Assembly: GCA_000827325.1 (NCBI GenBank)
Contig: KN832890.1
Coordinates: 62,001-126,000 of the forward strand
Origin: Oidiodendron maius Zn
Lineage: Eukaryota > Ascomycota > Leotiomycetes > Myxotrichaceae
Direction of reading: 5' to 3'
DNA length: 64,000 nt
Under the pieces are notes generated by a model. The model made no database searches, had not been told where the DNA came from, and worked only from the letters and a program-made list of their open reading frames with translations. The translations under genes were made by a program, and so were the position numbers. Below are positions 49,982 to 61,946 of the stretch, in pieces (position 1 is the stretch's first letter; the number at the start of each line of letters is the position of its first letter).

Positions 49982-50338
49982 GTAAGGACCGGCTAGATTG
50001 AAGTAAGAAGGGATAAGAAGCTTTGAAATTAGAAAATGAAGAAGAGGAATTATACGAAATGGAACATAATGATTGGATTTCCCTCTAGTCTCATAACGTA
50101 ATAGTGTGCTCTGGCTTTGCAGCGGCTCGATGTACTTAAAAAGAGTAATTCTATACTTGATCCTCAAGTATAGAATCTAGTAGCTACAAATTGAAACAGG
50201 AAGGATGGCCGAATTTACCGTTGGCATTGATCCCATTTCAGTGCCGAGAGGAAGAAATAAGACAGCATTGCCTCGCTATATCCCCATGCTCGACCCCCGC
50301 TTGCTCGCGAACCCTGTTCAAAATTTTCAGTATATCCC
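49982..50338. other. intergenic between convergent genes
   Basis: 357 bp with no feature seen. A short palindrome, TATACTTGA/TCAAGTATA, at about 50152-50173 could form a terminator-like hairpin, but I cannot support a function. Confidence 0.45.
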
Positions 50339-52703
50339 CTAGCTGCAAGTTAGAAATGCTGCCGCAATATTGGCTAGTTCCTCGAAAGTCTTTAGTGTCC
50401 TGATATATCCACTCAGGTGTCCTGTCGCAGAGGGTGGCGACATGAGCTTAGTAACCAGATTGAGTCGATTGAGGTCAGTAAATGCATCTGGGTCTCCTGG
50501 ATGCTCAAGTATGTTGCCAAAGAGGACAAGAAAAGCACAAAAAAGATAATGCGTCGATATCCTTTATCCACGAAGAAGTTAGCATATGGAGAAAAATATA
50601 GAGAGGAGCATTACCATATCAAATTAGCTCGTTCAGGAGAAGCATCGTGACTGAAGAAATCGAGCATATCGATTACAGCGCGGGCAGTATGCGTGCAGAT
50701 AACTGCGCTATAATTGAGACGTGGATTCAGAGAACAATTCCGAATATTTGAATCCATTATCTCTAGCCCGAGGTGTAGTGGGACACGATGGATGGCCGAA
50801 AGACAGTTATAGTACGAGAAATGCAATAAGATAACGGAGAGAAAGGAACTATCATGGCATTGTATGTCGTGGTCAGGTCGGACCTCGATGGGGAGGGCGG
50901 CTTTCCAATCCTGTAGCTCAGCGTCCAATGTCCCAATGCATATCAACATCTCCTCATCAGATTTTGACCGAGACCTCGCCGAATAGAGTTCGCTATGCAC
51001 TTTGCTTTCGAGAAGAGCAAGTCTAGTGAGACTTGGAAATGCATAAAACTTTCCTCTGCCGCTACGACACCTATCAATATCTGACTCCCATCTTGGCAGA
51101 TCAACTGCAATATCTTCGTCATTGATTGTTGATGGACGACCATATCGAAGACAAATGCCTTTGTCCATCATGTAGACGATCCAGAAAACATTGAGTCGTT
51201 GCTCTATCTCGGCAGGGGAGATTCTAAAGTCATCACACGGTTGGTCAAGGCCTAGACTATGTGATAGCCGTACCGCCGTCGATGTCAGGATATAAGCCGA
51301 ATGAGGACTTGACGTTGTCTGCAACACCACAGCCTGGAGGACACAGTAAGTAGCCGTTTTATCCTTTCGAATCTGATAACCTTACCATGCCAGTAAGAGC
51401 CGCCACTGCCATCAGACTAACATCAGTGAAAAGAAGTTGGGTAAAGCAGCTGGTCGCATTGCGGAAATATTTCCAAGAAAGCTCGTATGATGGGCCAGTA
51501 TCACCGACAGTGTTTGGTTTAATACAGTGCATCCGTTCACTTAGGATACCTATTGCAATCACTACGTTTAGGGATGCATACCATGCAATGCTTTCGGGTG
51601 GGTTGCCAGAGTACTGGCGGTGCAAATGCTCATCGAAGATGGAGCGATTATAAAGAGGGTACACGGCGTTAAAAACATCAAAGTATACTACATCGACACC
51701 ATTAGCACTCGACTGACATAACGATCCTCCCAAGACTAACTGTTTACATATTTGATTGCAAAGTTTCTCGCGGGAATCGGCTCGCGATCTCCAGCTGGTG
51801 CCGGATTCCAGATATCGCCCTGGAACGAGCACCAATTTCCATGATGCCAGTCAGCTCGATAATGGCCTGTCATTTGTGATAATAACAGTTCTAAATCAGC
51901 CCACTTCGTCTTGTTGGCGATCCATTGGAGGCCTTGAAACGAAAACAGAGAGTATCCAGAGGAAGAGCCTGGAGAATATCAGATCTTTTGAATATTTGGT
52001 GTCTCCGGTACAGAACGAGCCACTTTCTTCGTGCGTACCAATGTAACTAGAATCGCCCTTTTCATTTATCATTAATATTGAAAGTTTGTCGGACAATCCA
52101 ATTTGACTCTTAATATCTCCCGATTTAATGCTTGCTTGAAGTTTGTTCTGTTTTGTATCTAATCCTGAAATAGTGATCGCCCTTTCCAACCGCTCAATGC
52201 GGTTTTCCATAGCCGCAAGGTTCTCCAACCTAAGAAAGTAAGCAACAATCAAATATACGTGAGGTAACTCAGCACTAAAACCTCTTTGGCATAGGCTTTT
52301 TCTTTCGGATAGGTGTAATTGCACATGTTAGATCCTTCGCGATGCAACGCATGCATCGCTCGCCTCGCCAATCACACTTGAGCTTTCAAAAGACGTCAGT
52401 TAGTAATGGGAACGCATACACAGAAGTTTGCGGGTGAGGCTACGAGTTAGCATGGGAAACTTGTGAGTGGCCTACCTTTTTTTGCTTGCAGAAATCACAC
52501 GACAGCCTGTTCTGAGATGGCCTGCCAAGCCTGAGCTGTTCCCAGGTGCCGTCCTCAAATGTATCCATTACCATTACTTGTGAAGGAGGGGACGCAAAAT
52601 ATGGTACAAGAGCTAGAGTAGACGGAGCATGCGATGTCAAGTTTAACTCTTCCGTGGCACATGAAGAGCTTCCATCATCACGTAATCTTGAAGTAGCGTT
52701 CAC
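50339..52703 (-). CDS. Zn2Cys6 transcription factor with fungal-specific regulatory domain
   Basis: Seven reverse exons (52703-52476, 52382-52282, 52229-52039, 51968-51741, 51687-51386, 51333-50615, 50561-50339) give 663 residues. The zinc cluster spans the first intron: cysteines 69, 72, 79, 86, 89 and 96 with C-x2-C-x6-C-x6-C-x2-C-x6-C spacing. A basic linker KKKPMPKR leads to a coiled coil AAMENRIERLERA for dimerisation. The middle-homology domain is recognisable: SLFSFQGLQWIANKT, YFDVFNAVYPLYNRSIF, NPPESIAWYASLNVV, SAYILTSTAVRLSHSLGL, YMMDKGICLRYGRPSTI. Introns 1 and 6 require AAG ends. It is a nuclear regulator; its targets could include the flanking transporter or protease genes, which is inference. 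The start is the only ATG before the zinc cluster that I found. Confidence 0.9.
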
Positions 52704-53868
52704 TGGTTGGTGGTGGCCTACCAGATCTCGGTGCTACGGATCCAAGGCAACTGCCGAAACCACTCTAACCCGTGAATCCGGGCTCTCCGAGGTCCCACAG
52801 ATAGCTTTCTTCATTATCTCGGACGACCACTGATCCGGTCGCCGAAGCATGTGATTTATGTCCACTCTCTCCAGTTAAATAATTCGGCGGGTCCGTTCTG
52901 TTTTTACTAAGGTCTCCCTGCCTTTATTCCGAATTTCAGAGAAGCCTCTGTCTCTTGTGTCCTTACTTTTATTTTTTCTCGCAATTTTTTTCTCTCAATT
53001 TTCGTATTTTTCGCATTACAGCCGTACTGGTGTTTGGCCCTAGAAGAAAGCAGCTTGCTTGAGTTGGTCTGAAAGCCGATTTCGAAGGCAACTGTACCAT
53101 GGAAGAAGCGGTGGCTAGATCGGATTACCAATGTCCTCACACGCCTTAGTATCGCCACAGTTATCTTGCCTTAATGTTGCTGATGGTTCTTCCAAATCAT
53201 CCATTTTCCGCATCATCCGAATTCTCATGTGGACGCAGCCGCTGAGATAAGATTCATGAACTAGGTATCCACTTCAGCTATCCACGGCTCTCCATCGGCC
53301 TCAAACCATTTGTAGTCGCTCATCGAAGTGCCTCGTTTAATCAGTGAAAGCAGATTAGAGAAAATCTATTAATTAGATATCTCTGTAACCAAGGCGAGCG
53401 CATAGATTTGCATTAGACAAGCATTTCCTTGAATAACTAAGCATATTGACCGTTCCAGTGTTCGATTGCTAGGGTAATATCTCTATTGAATCCTATAGGG
53501 AGCTGAGCTGTCGATGTGTCAGAATATATTGTGCTGTGTTTGCTAAGGAAGATATTCGCCGACTACGGATTCGGGAGAGACGCCTGGTCTATCCCGTTTG
53601 ATAATTAATTATCACATGTAATATGGTTTCCATAACAAACAGAGCGAGGGCCATGGAGCTAAACTGTAGTTAGGAATACAAATGAGCCTTGAACGAGAAA
53701 CCGGAGAAGCAGCGTTCAGTTCGTACACGATGCTATAATTCACTGTCTATTGAACTTCTGCACACGACTAATCCAAACAGGTGGTTTATTAAGCCTAGGC
53801 AACTAACCACTCTATTACCCTACTGTAATAATACGAATAGAATTATTTCGAAACTATTAAAGTTATTT
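52704..53868. other. intergenic region
   Basis: No gene supported. The left part is the upstream region of the Zn2Cys6 gene; 53340-53860 is AT-rich. Confidence 0.5.
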
Positions 53869-56800
53869 TCAAATACACATGGCGGACCCCACGTATGAAG
53901 TGAAGTTGACGGCTGTTTGATACCCATTGCCAATTTTGTCGCTGGTGCACATATCGACTCCTGTGGTATTTGATACAAGGGTGGCGCAGTATTCATCCTG
54001 AAAGAAGAAGCAGTTTCCTACAGGGGCAGTCCACGAATACAAATAGCTCATGTTAAATTTGAATTAGTCACTGATAACGAGGGCAGCTGGTTAGCAGAGC
54101 ATACCAACAGGATATGGGGTATGCAAGGAAACGGATGAAGACTCACGATGGCGCAAACATGATCGAACACGACCAAGGGTTCTGACCAGATAAGAAACAC
54201 CCAGAACCTATATCGACCCCATCGCCGCAGTAAGCTAACAGAGCTCCCTCCTCGGTCGCCGGCTCGACTCCCGTAGAGATACAGAAGGCACTTCCCGGGC
54301 TTTGGCTCAATGCGGACACCCCCGGGTACATCACATCTATAGCATCTGATAGTTCTGTGCCGCACTGAGTGCCGGAGTAGAATGTGCACCTCAAGTTGGA
54401 GTCTTCATTTGGCTGTATTGAAGTGAGGTTCAAGCTGCTATATGTTGGAAGAAGCCACAGACGTGGCGAAGAACGTTAGCCAAAATGAGCGAAGACTGAA
54501 GGGATGGGAGTTTCTGGGTGCATGCACAAAGACAAATAGGCCAAACTTACGAATCCAGGGAAGTGCATCCGGCGTTATTAACTTCGATTTGATAGCACGT
54601 ACCGCCGAATCCTTCCCCAGTGCAACCCTTAATAAAGGGATTTATCGTAACATTGGAGGTGGTGTAGCTGCATGTACTGGCTGAAGGGGTTGGAGCAGCC
54701 GAAGTTGAAGCAGCCGAAGTTGCAGTGGTTGAAGTGGTTGGTCCTTGGCCGGGAATACTGAAGCTACTATCGGTATTCCTGACAGTGGAGTTCGCGAATC
54801 CGATCTGCTGATTCTGCCAGTCGAGGACAAGAAAGATTCCTTCTATGATATCCTGGCCGATCATGTTGACACCTCCGTTAAAGTAGTCACTGGGTCTGAG
54901 ATGCGTTGTGCAGTATTCTACACCTGGTACACCGTTTGAGGGATTCATGTTCTGCCACCAGGCATAGGTAGCGCGGGGAACAACAATCGGTTTATCGTCA
55001 ATACTAATAGAGAGTTAACACCATCATCCTATAGGTGCGAAGAGAGCTATAAGTGAAATTTGTGTGGGAAAGGCCGTGTTGAACCGCATTGTAAAAAGGG
55101 AGAAAAAGCTGCACCGGAGAATACCCTCTTGAAGATGCGACTCCTTCATCAGGGTAAAAAATAATACGGTAAGAAACTCTGGCTCCACTTACAACAAGAC
55201 AAGGTCGGGTAGCCCAGTATTTACTGAGCAAACGTAGTCCCAACAATAACCGCCATCGTCAAATATTGAACCTGGGATAGCTCCATAGTAGCCCCATAAC
55301 GCTGCTAGCGGTAGCTGCGACTGTGGGTCACCGGTGTCAAGGATTGCCGTAAATCCAGTCATATTGGAGTATAGAAGATCGCCGGCTGTGTAATTATTAG
55401 CCAGCAGTCGAGCGGAGATTAGAGGGTTTCAGGGGCAAAGACTTACTAACAGGATCAGCAGCTCCAATACCAGATACATTAAGTGACCAGAATGTAGTCT
55501 ATCACAATGTCAGGCTATACTTGCACAAGCAGCACCTGGATTAACGTAACGGAATACATACCGCTGCTGCATTATATAATGGTGCGTATGCAATATCTCC
55601 CGTATACTTGGTTTCATCGATAAAGCCAAAATCGATGCTTCCGTCTGGATCAGTACCATCTGTGAAGTCCGTAGAGTTGAACCAGATGGTGAAGACAACG
55701 TCGGAGAGTTGGTTCATGATAGAACCTAAGAAAGAAGGCACATAGGCTGGATTAGCGCCAGTTATCAAGTGGGCGGCCAGGCCAAGAATTCCACTAGCAG
55801 ACCTTTGAGAGAAGGAAGTGTCAGTAGAGGGTGTCGATGGAATGAAGATTGTAGTTGACTGTGATTGTGATACGATATAAGGGCTTCTTACTCAATGGGC
55901 GAGCCAGTTGGCTCAGAGGTGACAACCTCCATTGTCATGTTTGTCCATGTGTTTTCACCCAGGGTCACAACGTCAGTGAAAACCACGCCTTCCAAAGAGA
56001 AGCCTCCATAAGTAACACCCCAGCTATAGCCGTCAATTTGCTTGCCAGTGGTTGAAGTATTAGGATTGTAGATGGGCTGTACAGGAATTAGTATGGGGTT
56101 CTGGTAGATGTTTTGGGAGCCAAAGAGCCAGCGAGATGATGGAGCATGACTCCAGTACATGGCTCTTCTTCGGCTCCCCCGCAATCGTCAAATAAAGGGC
56201 AGGAAGAGCACGGACATAATCAACAGTCTGCATATCTGGCGTCACCAATGTTGATTCAACTACGAATCCATCAGATCCAAGATCCAAAGAGAGCCTAAAA
56301 TAGGGAGTCAGTATTTTGCTATTTTGGTTGGTGCTAAGAATGAACAGGAGAGGAACCCCTCTGGAAGTACATGAAATATGGTAGAACATATCAACAGAGC
56401 AAAAAAAAAAAAAGGCTTAGAGGAACTGGATTATCCTTACTCGAGCTGTTGGGGTGGCGTCCCAACTGACAATACCATGAGCCAACTGTCCACGATAGTA
56501 GAATTGAAGTTGCTGGTCTGGGCACGGGTATCAAGATTCCTCTTTGCTGCCGAAGTCTCCTTCTTCTTCTTCTTGAGTGGAGCACTAATGCCCCCCGGTG
56601 TCGCATTTCCGAGGGGGACGGCCTTTGGGAGTGCTTCGCCAGTAGACGCGGTTGAGATGACGACATTCTTCTCCAGGGCCGCTGTTTGAGTAGCCACGGC
56701 TGTGGTCACAGGACTCGCGGATTTGGCTGCATTGATATGCCCAGTGAAGTGGGTGATTTTATTATTCGGGACCGTTGTGAGTGGGGTGACGGTGGAGCTA

Positions 56801-56916
56801 ACTTTGTGCTTCACGACGCGGTTTGAGTTCAAGAGGATAGTGGAATCCGCAACGACTGGGGTGGCCACGAGGCTCGCAGTTAGCAGCAGGGCTGCATACT
56901 GATAACGAGTGAACAT
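53869..56916 (-). CDS. secreted aspartyl-protease-like protein with cysteine-rich C-terminal extension
   Basis: Nine reverse exons (56916-56441, 56294-56216, 56100-55892, 55802-55562, 55498-55447, 55385-55193, 55003-54551, 54437-54147, 54046-53869) join to 723 residues. Residues 1-23 are a signal peptide; a propeptide ends at a KKKKK...KR site. The pepsin (A1) fold is seen from VGTPPQQLE: first active-site motif DLGS at 163-166, flap WGVTYGG, GILGLAAH, second motif ILDTGD with Asp369, and IGQDIIEGIFLVLDWQNQQIGFA. A Thr/Ser/Ala linker follows, then about 190 residues rich in cysteine. Both active-site Asp residues exist, but DLGS and DTGD deviate from D-T-G-S/T. Intron 2 (56101-56215) has a weak GTCCGT donor. 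Intron 3 ends AAG and intron 8 GAG. Confidence 0.8.
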
Positions 56917-57049
56917 AATAGAGAGAGTTGTAGCGAGTAAACAAATAAAAAGAATGGACAGCCTGTCTGGTGAAGATCAGCGGCTTCTGGCAATTGATCT
57001 GCAAAGTAATATCCTTCTCTGCACTCAGGGGATCCCATGATATAAATAT

Positions 57050-57134
57050 CGGCTTTTTACTAGGACCGACCACTTTTTTGCTGAAATTACTAGAACCGAC
57101 CACTACATTTCAATATTTACTAGAACCGACCTTT
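57050..57134 (+). repeat. MULE left terminal inverted repeat with three 15-bp iterons
   Basis: Begins CGGCTTTTTACTAGG. The unit TTACTAGRACCGACC occurs at 57057-57071, 57087-57101 and 57117-57131, exactly 30 bp apart. These are likely transposase binding sites. Confidence 0.9.
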
Positions 57135-57305
57135 CAGGTATTATAGCAACGATTTTGGGGCAGTATAGTAAGGTATTCTAGTAATTACGGTACTTATTTT
57201 TGCACTGTATTTATATATAAAATTAAGTATCTTTATTCTATATATATAGGGATAGTCTTCAAATGAGATTTCGGCTTATACTACTTTAACTACTCTAGCA
57301 CTCTA

Positions 57306-59799
57306 TTACTCTATAATAAAGGCAGCTGCCTTTACAGTCAATTGCCGCTTTCTTAAAGGATATCGACGCTCTATACTAGGATCTGTAGAATCAAGCGCTT
57401 CACTTGAATATTGATGCTTTTGAGGCCTAGTATCCTGATAACTAGTATTCTGATCACTAGTATCCTGATCACTAGTATCCTGATCACTAGTATCCTGATC
57501 ACTAGTATCCTGATCACTAGTATCCTGATCCTGATCCTGATCCTGATCCTGCTCTACAGTAATCCATGTATTAGAGTCCTCTTGTAACTTATCTAGCTTA
57601 TAAGCTAACCTCCTTTGATCCCTCTCTTGAATATGGCGATTACAACGTTGTAGATATCTCTTCCGGGCTGTATCCTCCTCCTGCTCTTTAACTGTTGTAT
57701 ATAGCCAGCTAATATTATTCCCTTTAGGCTCACTATCTGTATGATTGTCGGTAAATATATTAGATGCACTATTAAAGCTTGGTGTATTAGAAAAGCCATC
57801 CCAATCAGAGAATTCGGCAGGAGGGCTTGTAGGAGAGGATTGGATAGAAGGAGGGGATTCGGTATCAGATTCAGTATTAGACTGAGCATCGCCTTCACTA
57901 TCTATTACTATAAGTATATGATATTTATATAATAAAAGGCTATACTTACCTTCAACTACTAGCTGATCTAGTGTCCTTTAAGCTCTTCTATGCTCTATAG
58001 GCTGATTAGGGCAAATCCTTCGATTATACCCACTTTGAAGACATACTAAGCACTTGTATATACGCTTTTTAGTGTTATAATTAGCTTGAATACATGCTAC
58101 CTTTGGTCGGCCATGCTTTGATCTTTTAATTGGTGGACAAATAAAGTCTCCTGCTAATACTTGAAGCCCTTGGAGTATAACTGGTTGAATTGGTTCCTTA
58201 TATATACGTAACAAGATATCCCACTCATAACACTAAGAGAAGTAGTGAAAAGGATTTCGATTAAGGTATAAAATGCATGCAATAGTATGAGAACAAGGTG
58301 TATTAAAATTGTTATATTTTCGACAAGAGTAGGATCCTTAAAGCCGATCTGGTATTATAGGTGGTAATAAGACAATATATTGATTTCCTTGTGTTATAGT
58401 AACTAAGAATGTTGTATTAGATGAAGGCAAGACTTGAAAGCCTTGTACAGCTAATTCTTGGTATTTATAGGCTTGATAGGCTGTATTTGAAAGAACTGAA
58501 TTGCTAGGGACTAGTCTTAGCTGTGATCTTTGATACCATGTTGTAATACACCACTGATATATCCTATGAAGTAGCTGAAGAGGGGGAAGCTCTTGTATCT
58601 TATACCAAGCTAAATTAGTTGATTCAACAATATTAGACATATTATGGCCAAATTAAGGTAAAGGAAAGCGAGCAAAGGTAAAGTTCTTATAGCCAATTGA
58701 AGCTATATACTCTTCAACCTCTAGTGTATCTCTTTGAAGAGTTTGAACAGCAATATTAAAGGCTGTATCAGATCCTGCACATACAATTTGCTAGAAGGGA
58801 GCCTTATATTGTATTCCAAACCTCTTATATATATTCTCTGCAATATACTGGCAATATATTGCATGATATACAGTTGGAAGCTTTGATTTGATGGCATTTA
58901 AAAGGCTATTTACTAGTTAGTCTTAATATCACCCTCTAGGAGGGGAAAATCAACTAACCTTTATCCCGATCACTTATAATAACAGTCTCTGGTTGAAAAT
59001 GGCCATTAAAAGCCTCAAATAAGTGGCTACAGAACCAAGTCCACCAAGTCTTATTCTCACTAGGAACTAAAGCCTAGACAAAAGGAAGAATATAGTCCTC
59101 GGTATCAATTCCAACTGCAATAAGGAGTGTAAGGTTGTATTGAGATCGAGTATATATACTATCAAGTGCATAAAAGGGCCATAAGAAGTGTATTCGTGAT
59201 CTAATTGATCCAAGCATGATAAATATAGCCTTAAATCGATTCTCGTGTATTCTCTTAAGCTGGATATAGGTTGAATTTGTCTGATCTGCCTTCTTAACTT
59301 GATCAATCCAGTCAGGGATTAGACTAAAGCTTGTACCCTCATCCCCATCAATTATATCTCGAAGGAACTCCCTAGCTCGCTATGCTGGCATATATGGTAT
59401 ATTCGGCAGTTGATGATATAGTGTAGCTCGCTCTCTAATCTCCTTTGGCTTGATATATCGATTGATTGCAACATCGCGTTCAATAAGGCTTGCAAGATAC
59501 CACGCCGAGTTACATGGTTTAAACTTTGTATAAGTTGAAGGAGGGCAATCGTGTAGTATATATAAGGTGACTCTAAAGAAGTCTTTCTTCCGTGCAACTT
59601 GAATCTTAAAGGAGCAGGATACAAGGAGACAGTGAAGCTGAAGCCGATTCTTATTGTTTTGATTAGAGTTAGCCTAGGATTCGCCCTGATCAAGTAACCA
59701 AGTCTTGACTGCCTTCTTTGTATCAGCAATATTTATCTATAAACTAGAGAGGATATCAGGAGAGCTAGGAGGGTTCCACTGCTCTTCAATTGGCTCCAT
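57306..59799 (-). pseudogene. MULE transposase gene with in-frame stops
   Basis: Starting at ATG 59799 (MEPIEEQWNPPSSPDI), the reverse frame reads RKKDFFRVTLYILHDC, NSAWYLASLIERDVAI and LWPFYALDSIYTRSQYN. It then gives the transposase core VGIDTEDYILPF and, after a TAG, PSENKTWWTWFCSHLFEAF, ETVIISDRDKG, where the Asp residues correspond to the MULE DDE catalytic core. Further on are MSNIVESTNLAWYKIQELP, GRPKVACIQANYNTKKR and a zinc knuckle CLVCLQSGYNRRIC whose usual His is Tyr. Several TAG/TAA stops and the His-to-Tyr change fit RIP. The C-terminal region contains a QDTSD repeat. It would bind the end iterons and cut DNA if intact. Confidence 0.85.
57427..57551. repeat. minisatellite, 15-bp unit, inside the transposase frame
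   Basis: Seven copies of a 15-bp unit (CTAGTATCCTGATCA type) from 57427 to 57531, the last passing into a run of CTGATC hexamers to 57551. On the coding strand it encodes QDTSD repeats followed by QD repeats, so the array keeps frame. Confidence 0.9.
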
Positions 59800-60012
59800 T
59801 ATTAGGGGTGGTGATGTTCGTTGTAGTAGTGGTATTGAGGAAAAAGTGATGGTGTTGATGGTAAGAGACCCTGAAAATGCTGAAGTCAATTAGTATCTGG
59901 TAAACAATGCGTTGCGTGATAGAAGGGTACTTAAGTTTGTACTAGTAATTTGTGGTATTAAGAAGTACTAAAGTATTCTAGGTTGCCACTTGACCCAGCC
60001 TTAAATAGGTCA

Positions 60013-60097
60013 AAAGGTCGGTTCTAGTAAATATTGAAATGTAGTGGTCGGTTCTAGTAATTTCAGCAAAAAAGTGGTCGGTCCTAGTAAAAAGCCG
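60013..60097 (-). repeat. MULE right terminal inverted repeat
   Basis: Reverse complement of the left end with the same three iterons at 60016-60030, 60046-60060 and 60076-60090. The transposase start lies 214 bp inside it. Confidence 0.9.
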
Positions 60098-60106
60098 TAT
60101 AAATAT

Positions 60107-60661
60107 TTGTTGCGCTTAAGCGTTGAAATAACCATGAGCTGAATTCGAAGCGGTTAAGGGGCACAAACACACCGGTAGTAAGCTTGGAAATTTGATGTAT
60201 GCGTATACTTAGCAAGGCATAGAACGGCACAGCAGCAACAATATATTCCTTCATGGGATTCTATAGGGTAAGAAAAATGGGGCACAGTCTCGAATTTTGT
60301 CATTTTACGTGAATAGTGACTCCTGCCCCCCGCATGTTTGGTCTTACACCTTTGTAGACCTATATTTCCACATGAACCTTCAGGGGCTATCTTTTATTTA
60401 CGAAATACCTCCTCGTACGGTGTCGAAACTCCTGCCAGTACGCCAAATAGGCAATGACCTAAGAGGGCAGGCGCTTGTCCCGCTTACTGGTCCCCTAGCA
60501 ACCATACTCACCATAAAATTAGTCAGCTACAGGCTTATAGTTCCCAATTTATAACGTATATTGCTCCGAAGTGATCACTATGCAGCTCAGGCGAGTTGAC
60601 TGGGGCGAGAGTAAGCTGAGGCTGATTAGCACCTGTCTATAATACCCTCATACTCTATATA
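60107..60661. other. intergenic, original upstream DNA of the protease gene
   Basis: No gene supported. Before the MULE insertion, this stretch adjoined 57040 and would have been the distal promoter of the protease gene. Confidence 0.5.
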
Positions 60662-61946
60662 TTAGGTACAACAATTGGGGTTTAAGCAGACCCCGAGACA
60701 CGGGTGAGAATCGACACTTTCAACATCGTCGTCACTGTCCTCCTCTCCTTCCCATTCTAGAAATGATGGATGAGTAACCTCAATTTCCATGGAATCTTTT
60801 CGCCGCCCACTTGCGCTGTCCTCACTAGTATATCTTCCTCCATTCTGTCTGCTATTGCTCCAGTCCAAGGCAAGCATATCTCTCAGATAATATTCTAGGA
60901 GAGATCCTATCAATATTTCATTCTGTTTGTCTTCATGTAATGTAGCCGCAATAGTGCTCGATTCCTTCTTGTCGAGTTCTGCTCGTTGCTCACAAATTGT
61001 TTGAAGCTGCTCGTCTAGCCTGCTCTCCAGGAAATTTTTGTTAAGTTCCATATCTTTGATACGACGCGCTAGCTCTGCCTCGAGTAACCCTAATTGTGTC
61101 GCTTTCGAGACATCGCCAAGAGTCATTGCAAGAGTTAGGGCAGAGTGTATCATGCTCAGAATCCCTTTACTGCTGGTTGGCAACCGATGAACAGCGGAGT
61201 GGCGTAGTACGTCTGTCGCGGAAAATACTTGGTCTAGTGAGCTCCCTGAATTGTTATGTATTGCATGGGCAGGAAGCTCATCGCAAAGCCCCGGCAGGAC
61301 CTTGGTCCATACTGTAAGTTCAACGGCTTGGGCGCAATCCCACTTTTTGTCACGTAGTAACCCCGGGAGCCAACGGGTTGCGAAGTCAAAACAGATTTCC
61401 TCAAGCTGGCGTTGAACTGTTGTGAGGATGAAGTACTGAACAGTAAATGGGAGATTCGGGGGATATAGCGATGGGACGTTTGTCTCCGATATCTTCTGTG
61501 CTACCTCTCATTAGCGACTGGTTCTCTGCTTCTTGTTATTTCGCCTCACGTTGTGTAGAATGGGTTATTCGGGCTGGTCTGTTGTTGTTATCGACTCCGT
61601 CAGTAGGCTCCAGGCCTCCTAGCGCTTCCACTTCAGACCGAGCAGCGTCGTTTTCTAACGCCGCATGCTGCAAACTGCGCGCGGGCGAGATTTGATAGAG
61701 CTCGGGGAACTCGATCTTTGCTTTCAGCTCGGATTCAAATATTTTTTGCTCTAGTAAGATTTTGATTATGTCTGTCGTCTTGTTGATCCCAAAGTCATTA
61801 ACCAGCGGTTTGAATAAACTACTGTACCGTAGCACAGTTTCTCGAATTTTCTTGGCCCTACGAATATGGACATTCTGACCCGAAAATACCGATCGAGAGG
61901 CAAGAAAGACGCGCCGTTTATCCGCCGTAGGGTATTTTGATATCAT
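60662..61946 (-). CDS. conserved coiled-coil protein of unknown function
   Basis: Two reverse exons (61946-61550, 61500-60662) with a 49-bp intron (GTGAGG...GGTAG, GCTAAT branch) give 411 residues. The N-terminus is basic (KRRVFLASRSVFSGQNVHIRR); a central region reads KVLPGLCDELPAHAI, TDVLRHSAVHRLPTSSKGI. A long coiled coil follows (about 295-350: LLEAELARRIKDMELNKNFL, RLDEQLQTICEQRAELDKKE) and an acidic tail ends in PCLGVCLNPNCCT. The RH-AVHR-P-S-KGI block with the coiled coil is, in my recollection, found in large families of unnamed ascomycete proteins; no biochemical role is known to me. The frame is intact. Confidence 0.7.

Larger units (their letters stand above)
57050..60097 (-). mobile_element. 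Mutator-like DNA transposon (MULE), complete, RIP-damaged
   Basis: The element is bounded by 85-bp terminal inverted repeats that are identical in my reading (57050-57134 and 60013-60097) and by a 9-bp target duplication TATAAATAT (57041-57049 and 60098-60106), the size typical of Mutator elements. It carries a reverse-strand transposase frame with stops. It inserted 125-133 bp upstream of the protease start codon. Identity of the ends and of the duplication suggests a recent insertion. Confidence 0.93.

Noticed and set aside
49553-50167. Reverse ORF of 204 codons
   Set aside because: Antisense to the membrane-protein relic; composition is explained by the valine-rich helix read backwards.
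57427-57551. Possible CRISPR-like array
   Set aside because: Units are directly tandem without unique spacers, lie inside a transposase frame, and the genome is eukaryotic.
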